Program-made: the position numbers and the translations under genes
Shown: one piece after another, positions 39,055-49,361 of the stretch
Numbering within the stretch: position 1 is the stretch's first letter
How the letters are laid out: every line of letters starts with the position of its first letter
The notes under the pieces: generated by a model
Seen by the model: the letters and a program-made list of their open reading frames with translations, nothing else
What the model was told of the DNA's origin: nothing
The model's database searches: none
Assembly: GCA_015655415.1 (NCBI GenBank)
Contig: JAATFB010000022.1
Span: 1 to 64,000, forward strand
DNA: 64,000 nt
Direction of reading: 5' to 3'
Origin: Actinomycetales bacterium
Lineage (GTDB): Bacteria; Actinomycetota; Actinomycetes; Actinomycetales; Microbacteriaceae

Positions 39055-39256
39055 CGGTTTCGACAGGCTCAACCAGCGGTCGAGCAGCCGGTTTCGACGA
39101 GCTCAAGCGGCGGTGACGGGAGCGGTTTCGGCAGGCTCGACCGGCGACGGCGGGACCGGTTTCGACAGGCTCAACCGGCGACGGCGGGACCGGTTTCGAC
39201 AGGCTCAACCGGCGACGAGGGGCCGGTTTCGACAGGCTCGACCGGCGGTGACGGGG
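39055..39256. repeat. Six-copy 34-bp tandem repeat (CGGTTTCGACAGGCTCAACCGGCGACGGCGGGAC)
   Basis: Units start at 39055, 39089, 39123, 39157, 39191 and 39224 (34,34,34,34,33 bp), ending at the DUF2469 stop codon. Confidence 0.95.
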
Positions 39257-39580
39257 TCACTCGTCGAGCGCGAGCTCCTTCGGAAGCTCGAACTCCTTGG
39301 TGGAGAGCTCCTCGATGTTCACGTCCTTGAACGTCAGGACGCGAACCGACTTGACGAAGCGGTCGGCCCGATAGACGTCCCAGACCCACACGTCGTGCAT
39401 GGTGATCTCGAAGTAGAAGTCGTTCGCCGTGTCACGGCGCACGAACTCCACCTCGTTGGCGAGATAGAACCGACGCTCCGTCTCGATCACGTACTTGAAC
39501 TGCGAGACGATGTCGCGGTATTCGCGGTACAGCGCCAGCTCGACCTCGCGGTCGTAGTCGTCGAATTCGTCTTCGTCCAT
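39257..39580 (-). CDS. DUF2469 family protein
   Basis: MDEDEFDDYDREVELALYREYRDIVSQFKYVIETERRFYLANEVEFVRRD. Confidence 0.92.
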   Translation of the reverse strand: MDEDEFDDYDREVELALYREYRDIVSQFKYVIETERRFYLANEVEFVRRDTANDFYFEITMHDVWVWDVYRADRFVKSVRVLTFKDVNIEELSTKEFELPKELALDE

Positions 39581-39610
39581 TTGCCGAGAGTCTACGCTGT
39601 GACCCGCGGA

Positions 39611-40453
39611 TCACGCCGCGCGCTCGGGCCCGGAGCGTACGCCGGCCCCACCGCCACCGAGCCCGCGCATGGCCGCCCCGTCCAGCTCGAGCTGGACCGA
39701 CGTGCCCTCGGACCGCAGCCACGTGCGCCGGTGCAGCGCGCTGGGTCCCAGCCGCTCGATCGCCTCGATGTGCGCTCGGCTCGCATAGCCCTTGTTGCTG
39801 GCCCAGGAGTACCCCGGGTGCACGGCGTCGTCCCGGATCATCAGCGCGTCCCTGTGCACCTTCGCGATGACGGACGCCGCCGCCACCGACGCGCACGACT
39901 GGTCCGCCTTGACGCGGGTCACGACGGGGACTCGGGCCGGGAGCGCCCTGCTCAGGTAGTCGTGGTTGCCGTCGAGGATGATCACCGCGTCCTCCAGCGC
40001 CGCCCCGCCCGCCCGCAGCGCGGAGAGGGCACGGGCTCCCGCCATGCTCAGGCAGGCCATGATGCCGTGGGCGTCGATCTCCTCCGCGGAGGCGAGCCCC
40101 ACAGCATGATGCCGTACCCACGACATGCACAGCGGTGCCAGCTGCTCCCGCTGCGGCTCCGGCACGAGCTTGGAGTCCCGAAGCCCCTTCGGCCAGCGGC
40201 CGACCCGGGCGTCGACCACGACCATCCCGACGGCCACGGGTCCGGCCAGCGCACCCCGGCCGACCTCGTCGCAGCCCACGACCACGGTGTGACCGGCAGC
40301 GTGCAACTCCGCCTCGAACCGGTAGTTCGGCGTTGCGGGACGCCTGCGCGCTCGTGCCGGTGCGGCTCGCCCCGCGCGGGCTCCGTCGCGGAGTCGATCT
40401 GCTGCCACGCCCTCGACGTTACCGCTTGTCGTCCTCGGCGCCGCGGAAGACAT
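39611..40453 (-). CDS. rnhB: Ribonuclease HII
   Basis: VVVGCDEVGRGALAGPVAVGMVVVDARVG...LRDSKLVPEPQREQL...VKADQSCASVAAASVIAKVHRDALM; exact start uncertain. Confidence 0.95.
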   Translation of the reverse strand: MSSAAPRTTSGNVEGVAADRLRDGARAGRAAPARARRRPATPNYRFEAELHAAGHTVVVGCDEVGRGALAGPVAVGMVVVDARVGRWPKGLRDSKLVPEPQREQLAPLCMSWVRHHAVGLASAEEIDAHGIMACLSMAGARALSALRAGGAALEDAVIILDGNHDYLSRALPARVPVVTRVKADQSCASVAAASVIAKVHRDALMIRDDAVHPGYSWASNKGYASRAHIEAIERLGPSALHRRTWLRSEGTSVQLELDGAAMRGLGGGGAGVRSGPERAA

Positions 40454-41165
40454 CCGGGTAGTTGGACAGCCAGCTCCAGTGGCTGATCGGCCAGCTGATC
40501 AGGATGGCACGGCCCACGACGTCCTTCTCGGGCACGAAACCCTTGCCCGGGAGGTTCTGGTTGCGCGAGGAGTCCTGGGAGTCCCAACGGTTGTCACCCA
40601 TCACCCACAGGTCGCCACGGGGAACGGTGACGTCGAAGTGCACCGACGCCGCCTCCTGCTCACCGGGGGGGAGCTTGACGTACGGCTCGGCCAGCGGCGA
40701 GCCGTTCACGCTCAGCTGTCCGAGCGCGTTGCAGCACGACACCCGGTCGCCGGGAAGGCCGATCACCCGCTTCACCAGATGGTCGTCGCTGTCCGGGGCG
40801 GCGAGTCCCACGATGGACAGCGCCCACTCGATGCCGGACGCGACGGGGTTCTTGGTGGTCGGCGGAGACGGCGGCAGCCATCCGCCCGGATCCGTGAACA
40901 CCACGACGTCGCCACGCTGCACGGGCATCAGATGTGGCTCCAGCTCGTTGACGATGATCAGGTCGTTGATCTGGAGCGTGTCCTCCATCGACCCGGACGG
41001 GATGTAGAAGGACCGGACCAGGAACGTCTTGATCAGGAACGAGACGAGGACGGCGACGACGAAGATGATCAGAAGATCACGCAGGAACAGCTTGGTGCTG
41101 CGCTGCCGGGTCTTCCTTCGGGAGGCCACGAGATCGGAGCGGCTGGGCAGTGATTCGTCTGTCAT
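40419..41165 (-). CDS. lepB: Signal peptidase I
   Basis: VRSFYIPSGSMEDTLQINDLIIVNEL...DDHLVKRVIGLPGDRVSCC...LWVMGDNRWDSQDSS. Confidence 0.96.
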   Translation of the reverse strand: MTDESLPSRSDLVASRRKTRQRSTKLFLRDLLIIFVVAVLVSFLIKTFLVRSFYIPSGSMEDTLQINDLIIVNELEPHLMPVQRGDVVVFTDPGGWLPPSPPTTKNPVASGIEWALSIVGLAAPDSDDHLVKRVIGLPGDRVSCCNALGQLSVNGSPLAEPYVKLPPGEQEAASVHFDVTVPRGDLWVMGDNRWDSQDSSRNQNLPGKGFVPEKDVVGRAILISWPISHWSWLSNYPDVFRGAEDDKR

Positions 41166-41273
41166 CTGTCCCCGAAGTCCTGCCCCTCAACCGCCCGAGC
41201 CCCCGCATCAGTGTAGGGGATCGGGAGCCTGCGGTCGGATGCGCCCGAGACCGCGGGACCCGGCCGCCCGGGA

Positions 41274-41621
41274 CTACGCCTCGCGCTTCTCCTTGATCTT
41301 CGCCTTCTTGCCGCGGAGTCCCCGCAGGTAGTACAGCTTCGCGAGGCGCACGTCGCCGCGGGTGACGACCTCGATGTGGTCGATGACCGGCGAGTGCACC
41401 GGGAACGTGCGCTCCACCCCGACCTGGAAGCTCACCTTGCGCACGGTGAACGTCTCACGGACGCCCTCACCGCTGCGAGCGATGACGACGCCCTGGAAGA
41501 CCTGGATGCGGGAGCGGTTGCCCTCCGTGATGTTGACGTGCACCTTGACGGTGTCACCCGGGCGGAACTCGGGAATGTCGCCGCGCAGCGAGGCGGCGTC
41601 GACGGCGTCGAGGATGTGCAT
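41274..41621 (-). CDS. rplS: 50S ribosomal protein L19
   Basis: [67 protein letters not shown]. Confidence 0.97.
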   Translation of the reverse strand: MHILDAVDAASLRGDIPEFRPGDTVKVHVNITEGNRSRIQVFQGVVIARSGEGVRETFTVRKVSFQVGVERTFPVHSPVIDHIEVVTRGDVRLAKLYYLRGLRGKKAKIKEKREA

Positions 41622-41818
41622 GATGATTCGCTCTCTGTGCCCGCCACCGGTCGAGCACGGATCAAGTGGTGAAGTCAGGGGTGGCGTGCCGCTCGCGCCC
41701 CGTCTCCACAGGGCCGGCGCGCAGTGCGTGACTCCCCGGAGGCAGAGCACGTGCCGCGGCACAGCTTTCTATTCTGCCACGAAGAGAGGAGCCGTCCAAA
41801 TGGATGTGTGCGGGCGCC

Positions 41819-42298
41819 TCAGCGCCTCGGCTCGCGGACGACGACGATCTCTCCGTCGTCCAGCGCACCGCGTGCCGTGGTGGCGAACCCGCTGCCGGCG
41901 GATGCCCTCGCCACGGCGCCGACGACACGGCCGCGCCATTCGCGCACCAGGCCCCCGACCGTCAGCCAGAACGTGCAGAGGCCGAACACCACCGCCGCGA
42001 TGCCGAACGCGGGGCCGAACGCACCGAAGAAGCCAAGGCCCACCACAGCGAGATGGAACGCCATCGTCGCCGCGGCATCCCAGCCTCCCAGGGCCCTCGT
42101 CTCCCGCACCGCGGGACGGAGCCGGGTGAGGCCGGCCAGTGCACCGAGGAAGACGAACAGGACGACGGCGCCGAAGAACACCAGGAAGAAGGCGCCCGCG
42201 CCCGAGCCGAACAGGCCGAACCCGACCAGCAGCCACAACGGCAGAACCGGAACGGCGAACAGCTGCCACCTGAAAAGTGCCCTGCGGAGCGTCGTCAT
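41819..42298 (-). CDS. Hypothetical membrane protein
   Basis: MTTLRRALFRWQLFAVPVLPLWLLVGFGLFGSGAGAFFLVFFGAVVLFVFLGALAGL; several TM segments. Confidence 0.65.
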   Translation of the reverse strand: MTTLRRALFRWQLFAVPVLPLWLLVGFGLFGSGAGAFFLVFFGAVVLFVFLGALAGLTRLRPAVRETRALGGWDAAATMAFHLAVVGLGFFGAFGPAFGIAAVVFGLCTFWLTVGGLVREWRGRVVGAVARASAGSGFATTARGALDDGEIVVVREPRR

Positions 42299-42398
42299 GC
42301 CGCCAGACTAGGCGCGTCCGGGTGCGGATCGGCTGAGAGAACGGTGCCGTTCGCCCTGGGCGTCATCGACCCGGCTCGCACCCGGCGGGCGTCGAACG

Positions 42399-43085
42399 TC
42401 ACTCCCCCGCGAGCAGGTCGGGACGCACCCGGCGCGTGAGCTCCAGCTGTCGTTCCCGCCGCCATCGCGCGATCGCCGCGTGGTTGCCGCTGAGCAGGAC
42501 CGCCGGCACCTCCCGGCCACGCCACACCGGAGGCTTCGTGTAGCTCGGATACTCCAGGAGGCCTCCCTCGTGGGACTCCTCGACGAGGCTGAGCGGATTG
42601 CCCACCACACCCGGCACCAGCCGGGCGATCGCCTCGATCATCGCCATCGCTGCGACCTCTCCCCCGTTCACCACGTAGTCGCCGAGACTGACCAGCCGCA
42701 CGCGCGCACGATCGGCGGTGTCGTCGAGCACACGCTGGTCGATGCCCTCGTATCGACCGCAGCCGAAGACGATGTGCCGCTCGGCGGAGAGCTCTCGCGC
42801 CATCCGCTGGCTGAAGACCTCGCCCGCCGGGGAGGGGAAGACGACCAGGGGATCCCCGTCGCCGAGCACGTCGTCCAGGGCCTCGCCCCACGGCTCCGGC
42901 CTCATCACCATGCCGGCCCCGCCGCCGTACGGCGTGTCGTCGACGGTGCGGTGCCTGTCGTGCGTGTAGTCACGCAGATCCTTCACGCGCAGGTCGATGA
43001 TGCCGTTGCGCCGTGCCTTCCCGAGCAGCGAGACGTCGAGGGCGTCGAAGATCGCCGGGAAGATCGTCACGATGTCGATGCGCAC
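42399..43085 (-). CDS. trmD: tRNA (guanine-N1)-methyltransferase
   Basis: [24 protein letters not shown]...[20 protein letters not shown]...[12 protein letters not shown]...[30 protein letters not shown]. Confidence 0.96.
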   Translation of the reverse strand: MRIDIVTIFPAIFDALDVSLLGKARRNGIIDLRVKDLRDYTHDRHRTVDDTPYGGGAGMVMRPEPWGEALDDVLGDGDPLVVFPSPAGEVFSQRMARELSAERHIVFGCGRYEGIDQRVLDDTADRARVRLVSLGDYVVNGGEVAAMAMIEAIARLVPGVVGNPLSLVEESHEGGLLEYPSYTKPPVWRGREVPAVLLSGNHAAIARWRRERQLELTRRVRPDLLAGE

Positions 43086-43177
43086 ATCGTGAAGTCTAGG
43101 CAGCGACGACCCGGGCGCGACGTGGATCCGAGGCGGTCGGGGCCGACCTCTCCGCGGCCGGCGTGCTGGGCCTCCTG

Positions 43178-44815
43178 TCAGGCGCGGGCGAGCACGCCGT
43201 CCACGTCGAGACCACCGGGCAGCGCGCCGTACAGTGCACCGCGATCCTCGCCCAGACGGGAGGCGCAGAACGCGTCGGCCACGGCGCTCGACGCTCCGGC
43301 GAGCAGCACCGCCGCCTGGAGAGCGACCGCGAGATCCTCGGTGAGGCGTCTGGCCTCGAAGGCGAGGTCGTCGAGGTCGCGGCCCAACGCACGCACGAGC
43401 CGCGCGTCGAGCGAGCGCAGCAGTGCCGACAGCGGCCGGCTCGTCTCTGCCGCCACGGCGATCTCGTCGCGCACCGCGGCCACGGCGTCCGGCTGACGGG
43501 TCAGCGCACGCACGACGTCGAGGGCGATCACGTTGCCGCTGCCCTCCCACACCGCCATCACCGGCTGTTCGCGGTAGCGTCGCGCCAGCGGATACTCCTC
43601 GGTGTAGCCGTTGCCGCCCAGGCATTCCAGAGCCTCGACCGCGTGGCCTGGCCCGCGCTTGCAGATCCAGTACTTCGCCACGGCCGTGGCGAGCCGACGA
43701 CACGCCGCCTCCGAGTCCGGCACGTCCTCGTCGTGCGCCCGAGCGAGCCGGAGGGCCAGGGCGGTCGCCGCCTCCGACTCGATCGCCAGGTCGGCGACCA
43801 CGTTGCGCATGAGCGGCTGGTCGACGAGCGCGCGGCCGAACGCCCGCCGGTGGCGCACGTGCCACGCAGCCTCCGCGACGCACTGCCGCATTCCGGCAGC
43901 CGTGCCCAGCACGCAGTCCAGGCGGGTGCGCGCGACCATCTCGATGATGGTGCGCACGCCACGGCCCGGGTCCCCCACCGGGTATCCGACCGTGCCGTCG
44001 AACTCCACCTCGCATGAGGCGTTCGACCGGTTGCCGAGCTTGTCCTTCAGCCGCTGGATGCGGAAGGGGTTCCGGCCGCCGTCGCCGAGCACACGCGGCA
44101 CGAGGAAGCAGCCCATGCCGGCGTCCGTACGGGCGAGAACGAGGAAGGCGTCGCTCATCGGAGCCGAGCAGAACCACTTGTGACCGGTGATCAGCCAGCC
44201 GCCGTCGGCGGGGACCGCCCGAGTCGTGTTGGCGCGCACGTCGCTGCCGCCCTGCTTCTCGGTCATCGCCATGCCGAAGAGCGCCCCCGCCTTGCCGGGC
44301 CCGAGGCGTCGCTCGTATTCGCGGCTCAGCACACTGGGGATCCAGTCCTTCGCGAGATCCGGCTGCTGCCGGAGGGCGGGAACGACCGCGTGCGTCATGG
44401 AGACCGGACACGCGTGACCGGGCTCGACCTGGGCGAACAGCATGAACGCCGCCGCACGGGCGACATTCGCCCCGGGCCGGGGATCGGCCCAGGCCGACGT
44501 GTGGGCCCCGTGCGCCACGGCGGCCCCGATGACGCGGTGATACGACTCGTCGTACTCGACCTCGTCGATGCGGTTGCCGTGCCGGTCGAACGAGCGCAGC
44601 TGCGGCTCGCGGACGTTCGCCAGCTCGGCATCCCGCTGGAACGCCGCCCCGCCCACGAGCCGGCCGATCCTCGACAGCTCGTCGACGCCCCACGCGGCGT
44701 CGAAGCGCGCGACGCCCTCGACGAGGGCGGGGCTCGCCGCGAACTCGTCGACGTCGACGCGATCGGGCACCTGGTTCGCGACGACGTGCGTGGAGTGGGG
44801 AGCCGGTTTCGCCAT
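43178..44815 (-). CDS. Acyl-CoA dehydrogenase, AidB-like
   Basis: [21 protein letters not shown]...[35 protein letters not shown]...[42 protein letters not shown]. Confidence 0.9.
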   Translation of the reverse strand: MAKPAPHSTHVVANQVPDRVDVDEFAASPALVEGVARFDAAWGVDELSRIGRLVGGAAFQRDAELANVREPQLRSFDRHGNRIDEVEYDESYHRVIGAAVAHGAHTSAWADPRPGANVARAAAFMLFAQVEPGHACPVSMTHAVVPALRQQPDLAKDWIPSVLSREYERRLGPGKAGALFGMAMTEKQGGSDVRANTTRAVPADGGWLITGHKWFCSAPMSDAFLVLARTDAGMGCFLVPRVLGDGGRNPFRIQRLKDKLGNRSNASCEVEFDGTVGYPVGDPGRGVRTIIEMVARTRLDCVLGTAAGMRQCVAEAAWHVRHRRAFGRALVDQPLMRNVVADLAIESEAATALALRLARAHDEDVPDSEAACRRLATAVAKYWICKRGPGHAVEALECLGGNGYTEEYPLARRYREQPVMAVWEGSGNVIALDVVRALTRQPDAVAAVRDEIAVAAETSRPLSALLRSLDARLVRALGRDLDDLAFEARRLTEDLAVALQAAVLLAGASSAVADAFCASRLGEDRGALYGALPGGLDVDGVLARA

Positions 44816-44879
44816 CGAGACCCGTCCTTTCGGCCGCGGGGAGGAGTGGAATCCGCTCCATCCTCGCGCATCGGGACCG

Positions 44880-45521
44880 CTACGCGTCCCCGGTGGATCC
44901 GGGTGCCCCGCCGCCACGGGGCGTGTCCGCTTCCTCGGCCGCGCGCTTCTCGGGAACCGCCGGGTCATCGTCCGGCGGCTCCTCGAACAGGCCGAGAGGC
45001 GGCGTCACGGTGACCGTGCCGGCGCGGACGTCGACCTCGGGGACTATCTGGGACACGAACGGCACGAGAACCTCGCCGTTCGGCGTCCGCACGGCCAGCA
45101 GGTCCTGCGCCGGAAGGTGGTCGACACGGGCCACGGCGCCGACCTCCCGCCCGTCGCGCAGGACGCGCAGGCCCACCAGCTGGTGGTCGTACCAGGCGTC
45201 CGGCTCGACCGTGTCGTCCTGATCCGCCCAGAGGATCGCCTTCAGGAGGCTCTCCGCCTCGGTGCGGTCGGTGACACCCTCGAAGAACCCGACCGGATGC
45301 CCGTTGTACCAGCGCAACTCAGAGAGCGTGAGCGTCTTGCCATGCCACTTCGAGTCGCTCGGCACCTGCAGCGTGAACTCCGCACCCGGAACGAGACGCC
45401 GTTCCGGGTCGTCCGTGTAGAGCTCTAGCTTGATGGCCCCCTTGAGACCGTGGGCCTTGGTCAGTCGGCCGATGCGAAGCTGCTGCCTCGGCTGTCTCGG
45501 CGCAGGCGCCCTCCCGCTCAC
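44880..45521 (-). CDS. rimM: Ribosome maturation factor RimM
   Basis: LRIGRLTKAHGLKGAIKLELYTDDPERRL...LLAVRTPNGEVLVPFVSQIVPEVDVRAGTVTVTPPLGLFE. Confidence 0.94.
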   Translation of the reverse strand: MSGRAPAPRQPRQQLRIGRLTKAHGLKGAIKLELYTDDPERRLVPGAEFTLQVPSDSKWHGKTLTLSELRWYNGHPVGFFEGVTDRTEAESLLKAILWADQDDTVEPDAWYDHQLVGLRVLRDGREVGAVARVDHLPAQDLLAVRTPNGEVLVPFVSQIVPEVDVRAGTVTVTPPLGLFEEPPDDDPAVPEKRAAEEADTPRGGGAPGSTGDA

Positions 45522-45526
45522 TGTGG

Positions 45527-45757
45527 TCAGTCGTCGATGACGTCGACGCGGACGCGTCGGCCGCCTGCCAGGGCGCTCACCACGGTGCGCAGCGCCTTCG
45601 CGGTGCGCCCGGAGCGGCCGATGACCCGGCCGAGGTCCTCGGGGTTCACACGAACCTCGAGGACCTCACCGCGTGGAGAGTCCTTCGCCACGACGTGCAC
45701 ATCCTCGGGGTGGTCGACGATCCCGGCCACCAGGTGCTGCAGAGCGGGACCGATCAA
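45527..45757 (-). CDS. RNA-binding KH domain protein (KhpA-like)
   Basis: LQHLVAGIVDHPEDVHVVAKDSPRGEVLEVRVNPEDLGRVIGRSGRTAKALRTVVSAL. Confidence 0.93.
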   Translation of the reverse strand: MIGPALQHLVAGIVDHPEDVHVVAKDSPRGEVLEVRVNPEDLGRVIGRSGRTAKALRTVVSALAGGRRVRVDVIDD

Positions 45758-45761
45758 GGCA

Positions 45762-46175
45762 CTACGCCTCGGTCGGCTCGGTCTCGGAGCCGGCCGCGGG
45801 GCTCTGCCCCGGCTCGGAACGACGCTCCGTCTTCGGCCTCAGCACCGGCTTCTTCTTCTCGTCGGCGACGAACGCCGCCCTGGCCTCGGGCGTCTTGACG
45901 GTGCTCGTCGCGTTCTTGTCGCCCGTGAACCTGCCCCAGTCTCCCGTCAGCTTGAGGATCGCCAGAACCTGCTCCGTCGGCTGAGCGCCGACGCCGAGCC
46001 AGTACTGGGCGCGGTCGGAGTCCACCTCGATGAGGGAGGGCTCTTCGGTGGGGTGGTACTTGCCGATCTCTTCGATCACGCGGCCGTCGCGCTTGGTGCG
46101 CGAGTCGGCGACGACGATGCGGTAGTAGGGGGCACGGATCTTTCCGAGCCGCTTGAGGCGGATCTTGACAGCCAC
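45762..46175 (-). CDS. rpsP: 30S ribosomal protein S16
   Basis: [45 protein letters not shown] start 46175. Confidence 0.96.
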   Translation of the reverse strand: MAVKIRLKRLGKIRAPYYRIVVADSRTKRDGRVIEEIGKYHPTEEPSLIEVDSDRAQYWLGVGAQPTEQVLAILKLTGDWGRFTGDKNATSTVKTPEARAAFVADEKKKPVLRPKTERRSEPGQSPAAGSETEPTEA

Positions 46176-46357
46176 AATTCTCCGTAAGTGTTGGATGGTT
46201 CGCGCGAACTGACCGCCGGGGCGTGGGGCACACCGGCAGGAGGTCTGATGGAGAGCTTCCGCACGGTCTGATAGAGGGTCGTCCCGTGATTGCTCGACTG
46301 ACCATTCTTGCAGATCCGGCCGGGAAGGCGGAAATCGGAAGGATGCCCGCCCTCGGG

Positions 46358-48487
46358 TCAGCGCGCGACCCGGCGCGCCGCCGCCAGGCCCTCGGCGGTC
46401 GCGCGCACGGCATCCACCGCCGTGGCGTCCCTCGCACCCCCCACCAGCTCGAAACGGATGCCGGCGTCGGCCAGCTCCGCAGCGAGGGGCGCGTGGCGCT
46501 CCTGGCCGGCACACACGACGACGGTGGCGGCCGGCAGCAGCGACGGCTCTCCGTCGCGTTCGATCAGCACGCCGTCGGGGGTGATCCGCCGGTAGCGCAC
46601 GCCGGAGATCATCGAGACGCCGGCGTCTCGCAGGGCCCCGAGCACCACCCAGCGGGCCGTGATGCCGATCCCCGTGCCGAACTTGCCGGAACGGCGAAGC
46701 ACCGTGACCTCCGCCCCCGGGAACAGCCTTCGCCCCCTCGTGCGGTTCGCCCACGCCGCCCGCTCCGACTCCAGCAGATCGGAGCGCCAGGGCAGGCCGA
46801 AACGCTCGCCGAACCGCGCGGCGCGCTCGACGGCGTCCGCGGGCTCGACCAGCATCGTGGCCACGTCCACGCCGATGCCGCCGCCGCCGACGATCACCAC
46901 TGGGCCCGCGGGGACGCCGTGGCGGATCGCGGTCTCGTAGTCCAGCACGTGGGGCAGGTCGGCGCCGGGGACCTCGAGGGGCCGGGGGCGCACGCCGGAG
47001 GCGAGGATCACCCCGTCGAAGCCCGCCAGGTCCCGTGCGGTCGCCGTCGTTCCCAGCAGCACGCGCGCACCCAGCCGGTCCAGCTCGATCGCGGCGGCGC
47101 GCGGCGTGGCGGCGTAGTCCTCCTTGCCGGGGATGCGGGCGGCGAGCGCGAACTGGCCGCCCAGCGCCGGCGCAGACTCGAAGAGCGTCACCGCGTGTCC
47201 GCGGCGCGCGAGGTCGAGCGCCGCGGACATGCCCGCCGGGCCGCCGCCGACGACCGCCACCGCCGAACGGACGCCGACGGTGCCGAACGGATGCTCCGCC
47301 TCGCGGCCGGCCCGCGGGTTGACGAGGCAGGAGACCGGCAGCGAGACCAGCGAGCGGTCGATGCACGCCTGATCGCATCCGATGCACGTGTTCACCGCGG
47401 CGAAGTCCGCCCGCCGGGAGCGCGCGAGGATGCGCGGGTCGGCGAGGAACGGCCGGGCGAGAGCGACCGCGTCGAGGGTGCCGCGGCCGAGCGCGAGCTC
47501 CACGTCGCGCAGGTCGGTGAACCGGTTGCTCGCGATCACGGCGGCCGGCGACCCGACGGCGCGCAGCGCGGCCGAGATGCGCTCAGCGGCCGCCAGCCAC
47601 GCCCCGTGCGGCACGGATGCCTGCACCGTGGGCACCCGCGACTCGTGCCAGCCGATCCCCACGCTGATCGCGTCGGCGCCGCAGCCGGCCAGCCGGGCCG
47701 CCAGACGTGCGTACTCGGCGGGTTCGGGCGCGCCGGGCATCAGGTCGTCGCCGGAGATCCGCACGATGAGCGGCAGCGTGCCCACCGACGCCCGCACCGC
47801 GCGCACGACCTCGACGGCGAACTGCGAACGCCGTTCGGCGTCGCCGCCCCACTCGTCCTCGCGCAGATTGGTCACCGGGGAGCAGAACTGGTTGATGAGG
47901 TAGCCCTCGGAGGCCATCACCTCGACGGCGTCGAAGCCCAGCCCCGCTGCGCTGGACGCCGCGTCGGCGAAGGCGGCGACTGTCTGCGACACCTCCTCCG
48001 AGGTGAGAGCGCGCGGCACGGCGCCGCGCGCCGCCGCCCATGGCACCGCCGAGGGCGCGACCGGCTGCAGGGCGGCGCCGTCGGCATCCACGAGGCCGTC
48101 CAGCAGTGCGTACCGGCCGGCATGGAACAGCTGGGCGCAGATACGCCCACCCGCATCGTGCACGGCGTCCACGGCGGCGCGCAGCCGCCGGAGCACCGTG
48201 GGCTCGGTGAGCACGGCGTAGTCGGGGCCGCCCCTGCCGGCCGAGGTCACGGCGAGGCCGCCCGTGACGATCAGCGCCGCACCGCCCTGCACCCGCTCGC
48301 GATAGAACGCGGCGAGCGCCTCCCCCCCGTCGTCCCGCATCTCCAGGCCGGTGTGCATGCTGCCGACGACGACTCGGTGCGGCAGTCGCAGCGTGCCCAG
48401 CGACCAGGGCGAGAACGTGCGGGGAAGGCCGGGCGAGGCCACCGGCGGTCCGCTGCCCCAGCCCGTTCCGCGTGGCTCGGCGGTCAC
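46358..48487 (-). CDS. 2,4-dienoyl-CoA reductase-like flavoenzyme (Old Yellow Enzyme/FeS/FAD type)
   Basis: [20 protein letters not shown]...[31 protein letters not shown] (FeS cysteines), [45 protein letters not shown]. Confidence 0.9.
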   Translation of the reverse strand: MTAEPRGTGWGSGPPVASPGLPRTFSPWSLGTLRLPHRVVVGSMHTGLEMRDDGGEALAAFYRERVQGGAALIVTGGLAVTSAGRGGPDYAVLTEPTVLRRLRAAVDAVHDAGGRICAQLFHAGRYALLDGLVDADGAALQPVAPSAVPWAAARGAVPRALTSEEVSQTVAAFADAASSAAGLGFDAVEVMASEGYLINQFCSPVTNLREDEWGGDAERRSQFAVEVVRAVRASVGTLPLIVRISGDDLMPGAPEPAEYARLAARLAGCGADAISVGIGWHESRVPTVQASVPHGAWLAAAERISAALRAVGSPAAVIASNRFTDLRDVELALGRGTLDAVALARPFLADPRILARSRRADFAAVNTCIGCDQACIDRSLVSLPVSCLVNPRAGREAEHPFGTVGVRSAVAVVGGGPAGMSAALDLARRGHAVTLFESAPALGGQFALAARIPGKEDYAATPRAAAIELDRLGARVLLGTTATARDLAGFDGVILASGVRPRPLEVPGADLPHVLDYETAIRHGVPAGPVVIVGGGGIGVDVATMLVEPADAVERAARFGERFGLPWRSDLLESERAAWANRTRGRRLFPGAEVTVLRRSGKFGTGIGITARWVVLGALRDAGVSMISGVRYRRITPDGVLIERDGEPSLLPAATVVVCAGQERHAPLAAELADAGIRFELVGGARDATAVDAVRATAEGLAAARRVAR

Positions 48488-49317
48488 TCGCTCTTCGCGG
48501 CCGGTCCGTAGACCGCCTGCCGCAGCTCTCCGCTGGTGTCGGACCAGAACGGCGGAGCGACCACCGTGAGCCCGCCGTCGACGGTGATGGTCTGACCGGT
48601 GATGTAGCCGGCGTTCTCCCCGAGCAGGAACTCCACGGCCGATGCCATGTCGTCCGCCGTGCCGGGGCGGCCGAGCGGGATCTTCTCGACGACGCTGCCC
48701 ATCGGCGCCATCCCCGGGACTCGCTGGTAGAAGTACTCCAGCGAGTCGGTGTCGATCAGGCCGCCGTTCACCGCGTTGACCGTGATGTCGCGGGGACCGA
48801 ACTCCGTCGCCATGAACTTCACATAGGTCTCCACGGCGGCCTTCGCGGCACCCAGCGAGGCGTATGTCGGAAACGCCCGCAACGAGCCGTAGCTCGTCAC
48901 GGCGACGATGCGCCCGCCTCGGTCGCCCATCAGGTCGACGGCGCGTTGCGCCCCGAGCACGAAGGAGCGCACGTTCATGGCCCAGTTGCGGTCGAGGTGG
49001 TGCAGCCTCAGGCCCGAGATCGGCTTGAACGCGCTCGCCGCGGCGTTGGCGACGAACGCGTCCAGTCGTCCGTAGCTGGCGTTGATGGCCTCGAACAGCG
49101 CGTCGATGTCGGCCGGCTCCTCGATGTCGGCCTGCACGGCGATCCCGCCGCCGCCGGCCTCGCGCATCTGGCGCACCACCTCCTCCGCGAGCTCCGCGTT
49201 TTTCTTGTAGTTGACGACGACGTGCTCGCCCTTGCGGGCGAGCTTCATCGCCAGGACGCGCCCGATGCCGCGCGAGCTGCCGGTGATCAGGGTGACACGG
49301 GGGGTGTCGGAGGTCAT
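48484..49317 (-). CDS. SDR-family enoyl-reductase-like oxidoreductase (ChcA/FabL-like)
   Basis: VTLITGSSRGIGRVLAMKLARKGEHVVVNYKKN...FVANAAASAF...TSYGSLRAFPTYASLGAAKAAVETYVKFMATEFGPRDITVNAVNGG; 4-bp overlap with the reductase. Confidence 0.85.
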   Translation of the reverse strand: MTSDTPRVTLITGSSRGIGRVLAMKLARKGEHVVVNYKKNAELAEEVVRQMREAGGGGIAVQADIEEPADIDALFEAINASYGRLDAFVANAAASAFKPISGLRLHHLDRNWAMNVRSFVLGAQRAVDLMGDRGGRIVAVTSYGSLRAFPTYASLGAAKAAVETYVKFMATEFGPRDITVNAVNGGLIDTDSLEYFYQRVPGMAPMGSVVEKIPLGRPGTADDMASAVEFLLGENAGYITGQTITVDGGLTVVAPPFWSDTSGELRQAVYGPAAKSE

Positions 49318-49361
49318 GGGGGTCTGTGCTCCTGTCGTGCTCGGATGCTGGTCGTCGGCGG

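Noticed and set aside
39055-39256. Possible CRISPR array
   Set aside because: Units are contiguous 34-bp tandem copies with no unique spacers and no cas genes nearby.
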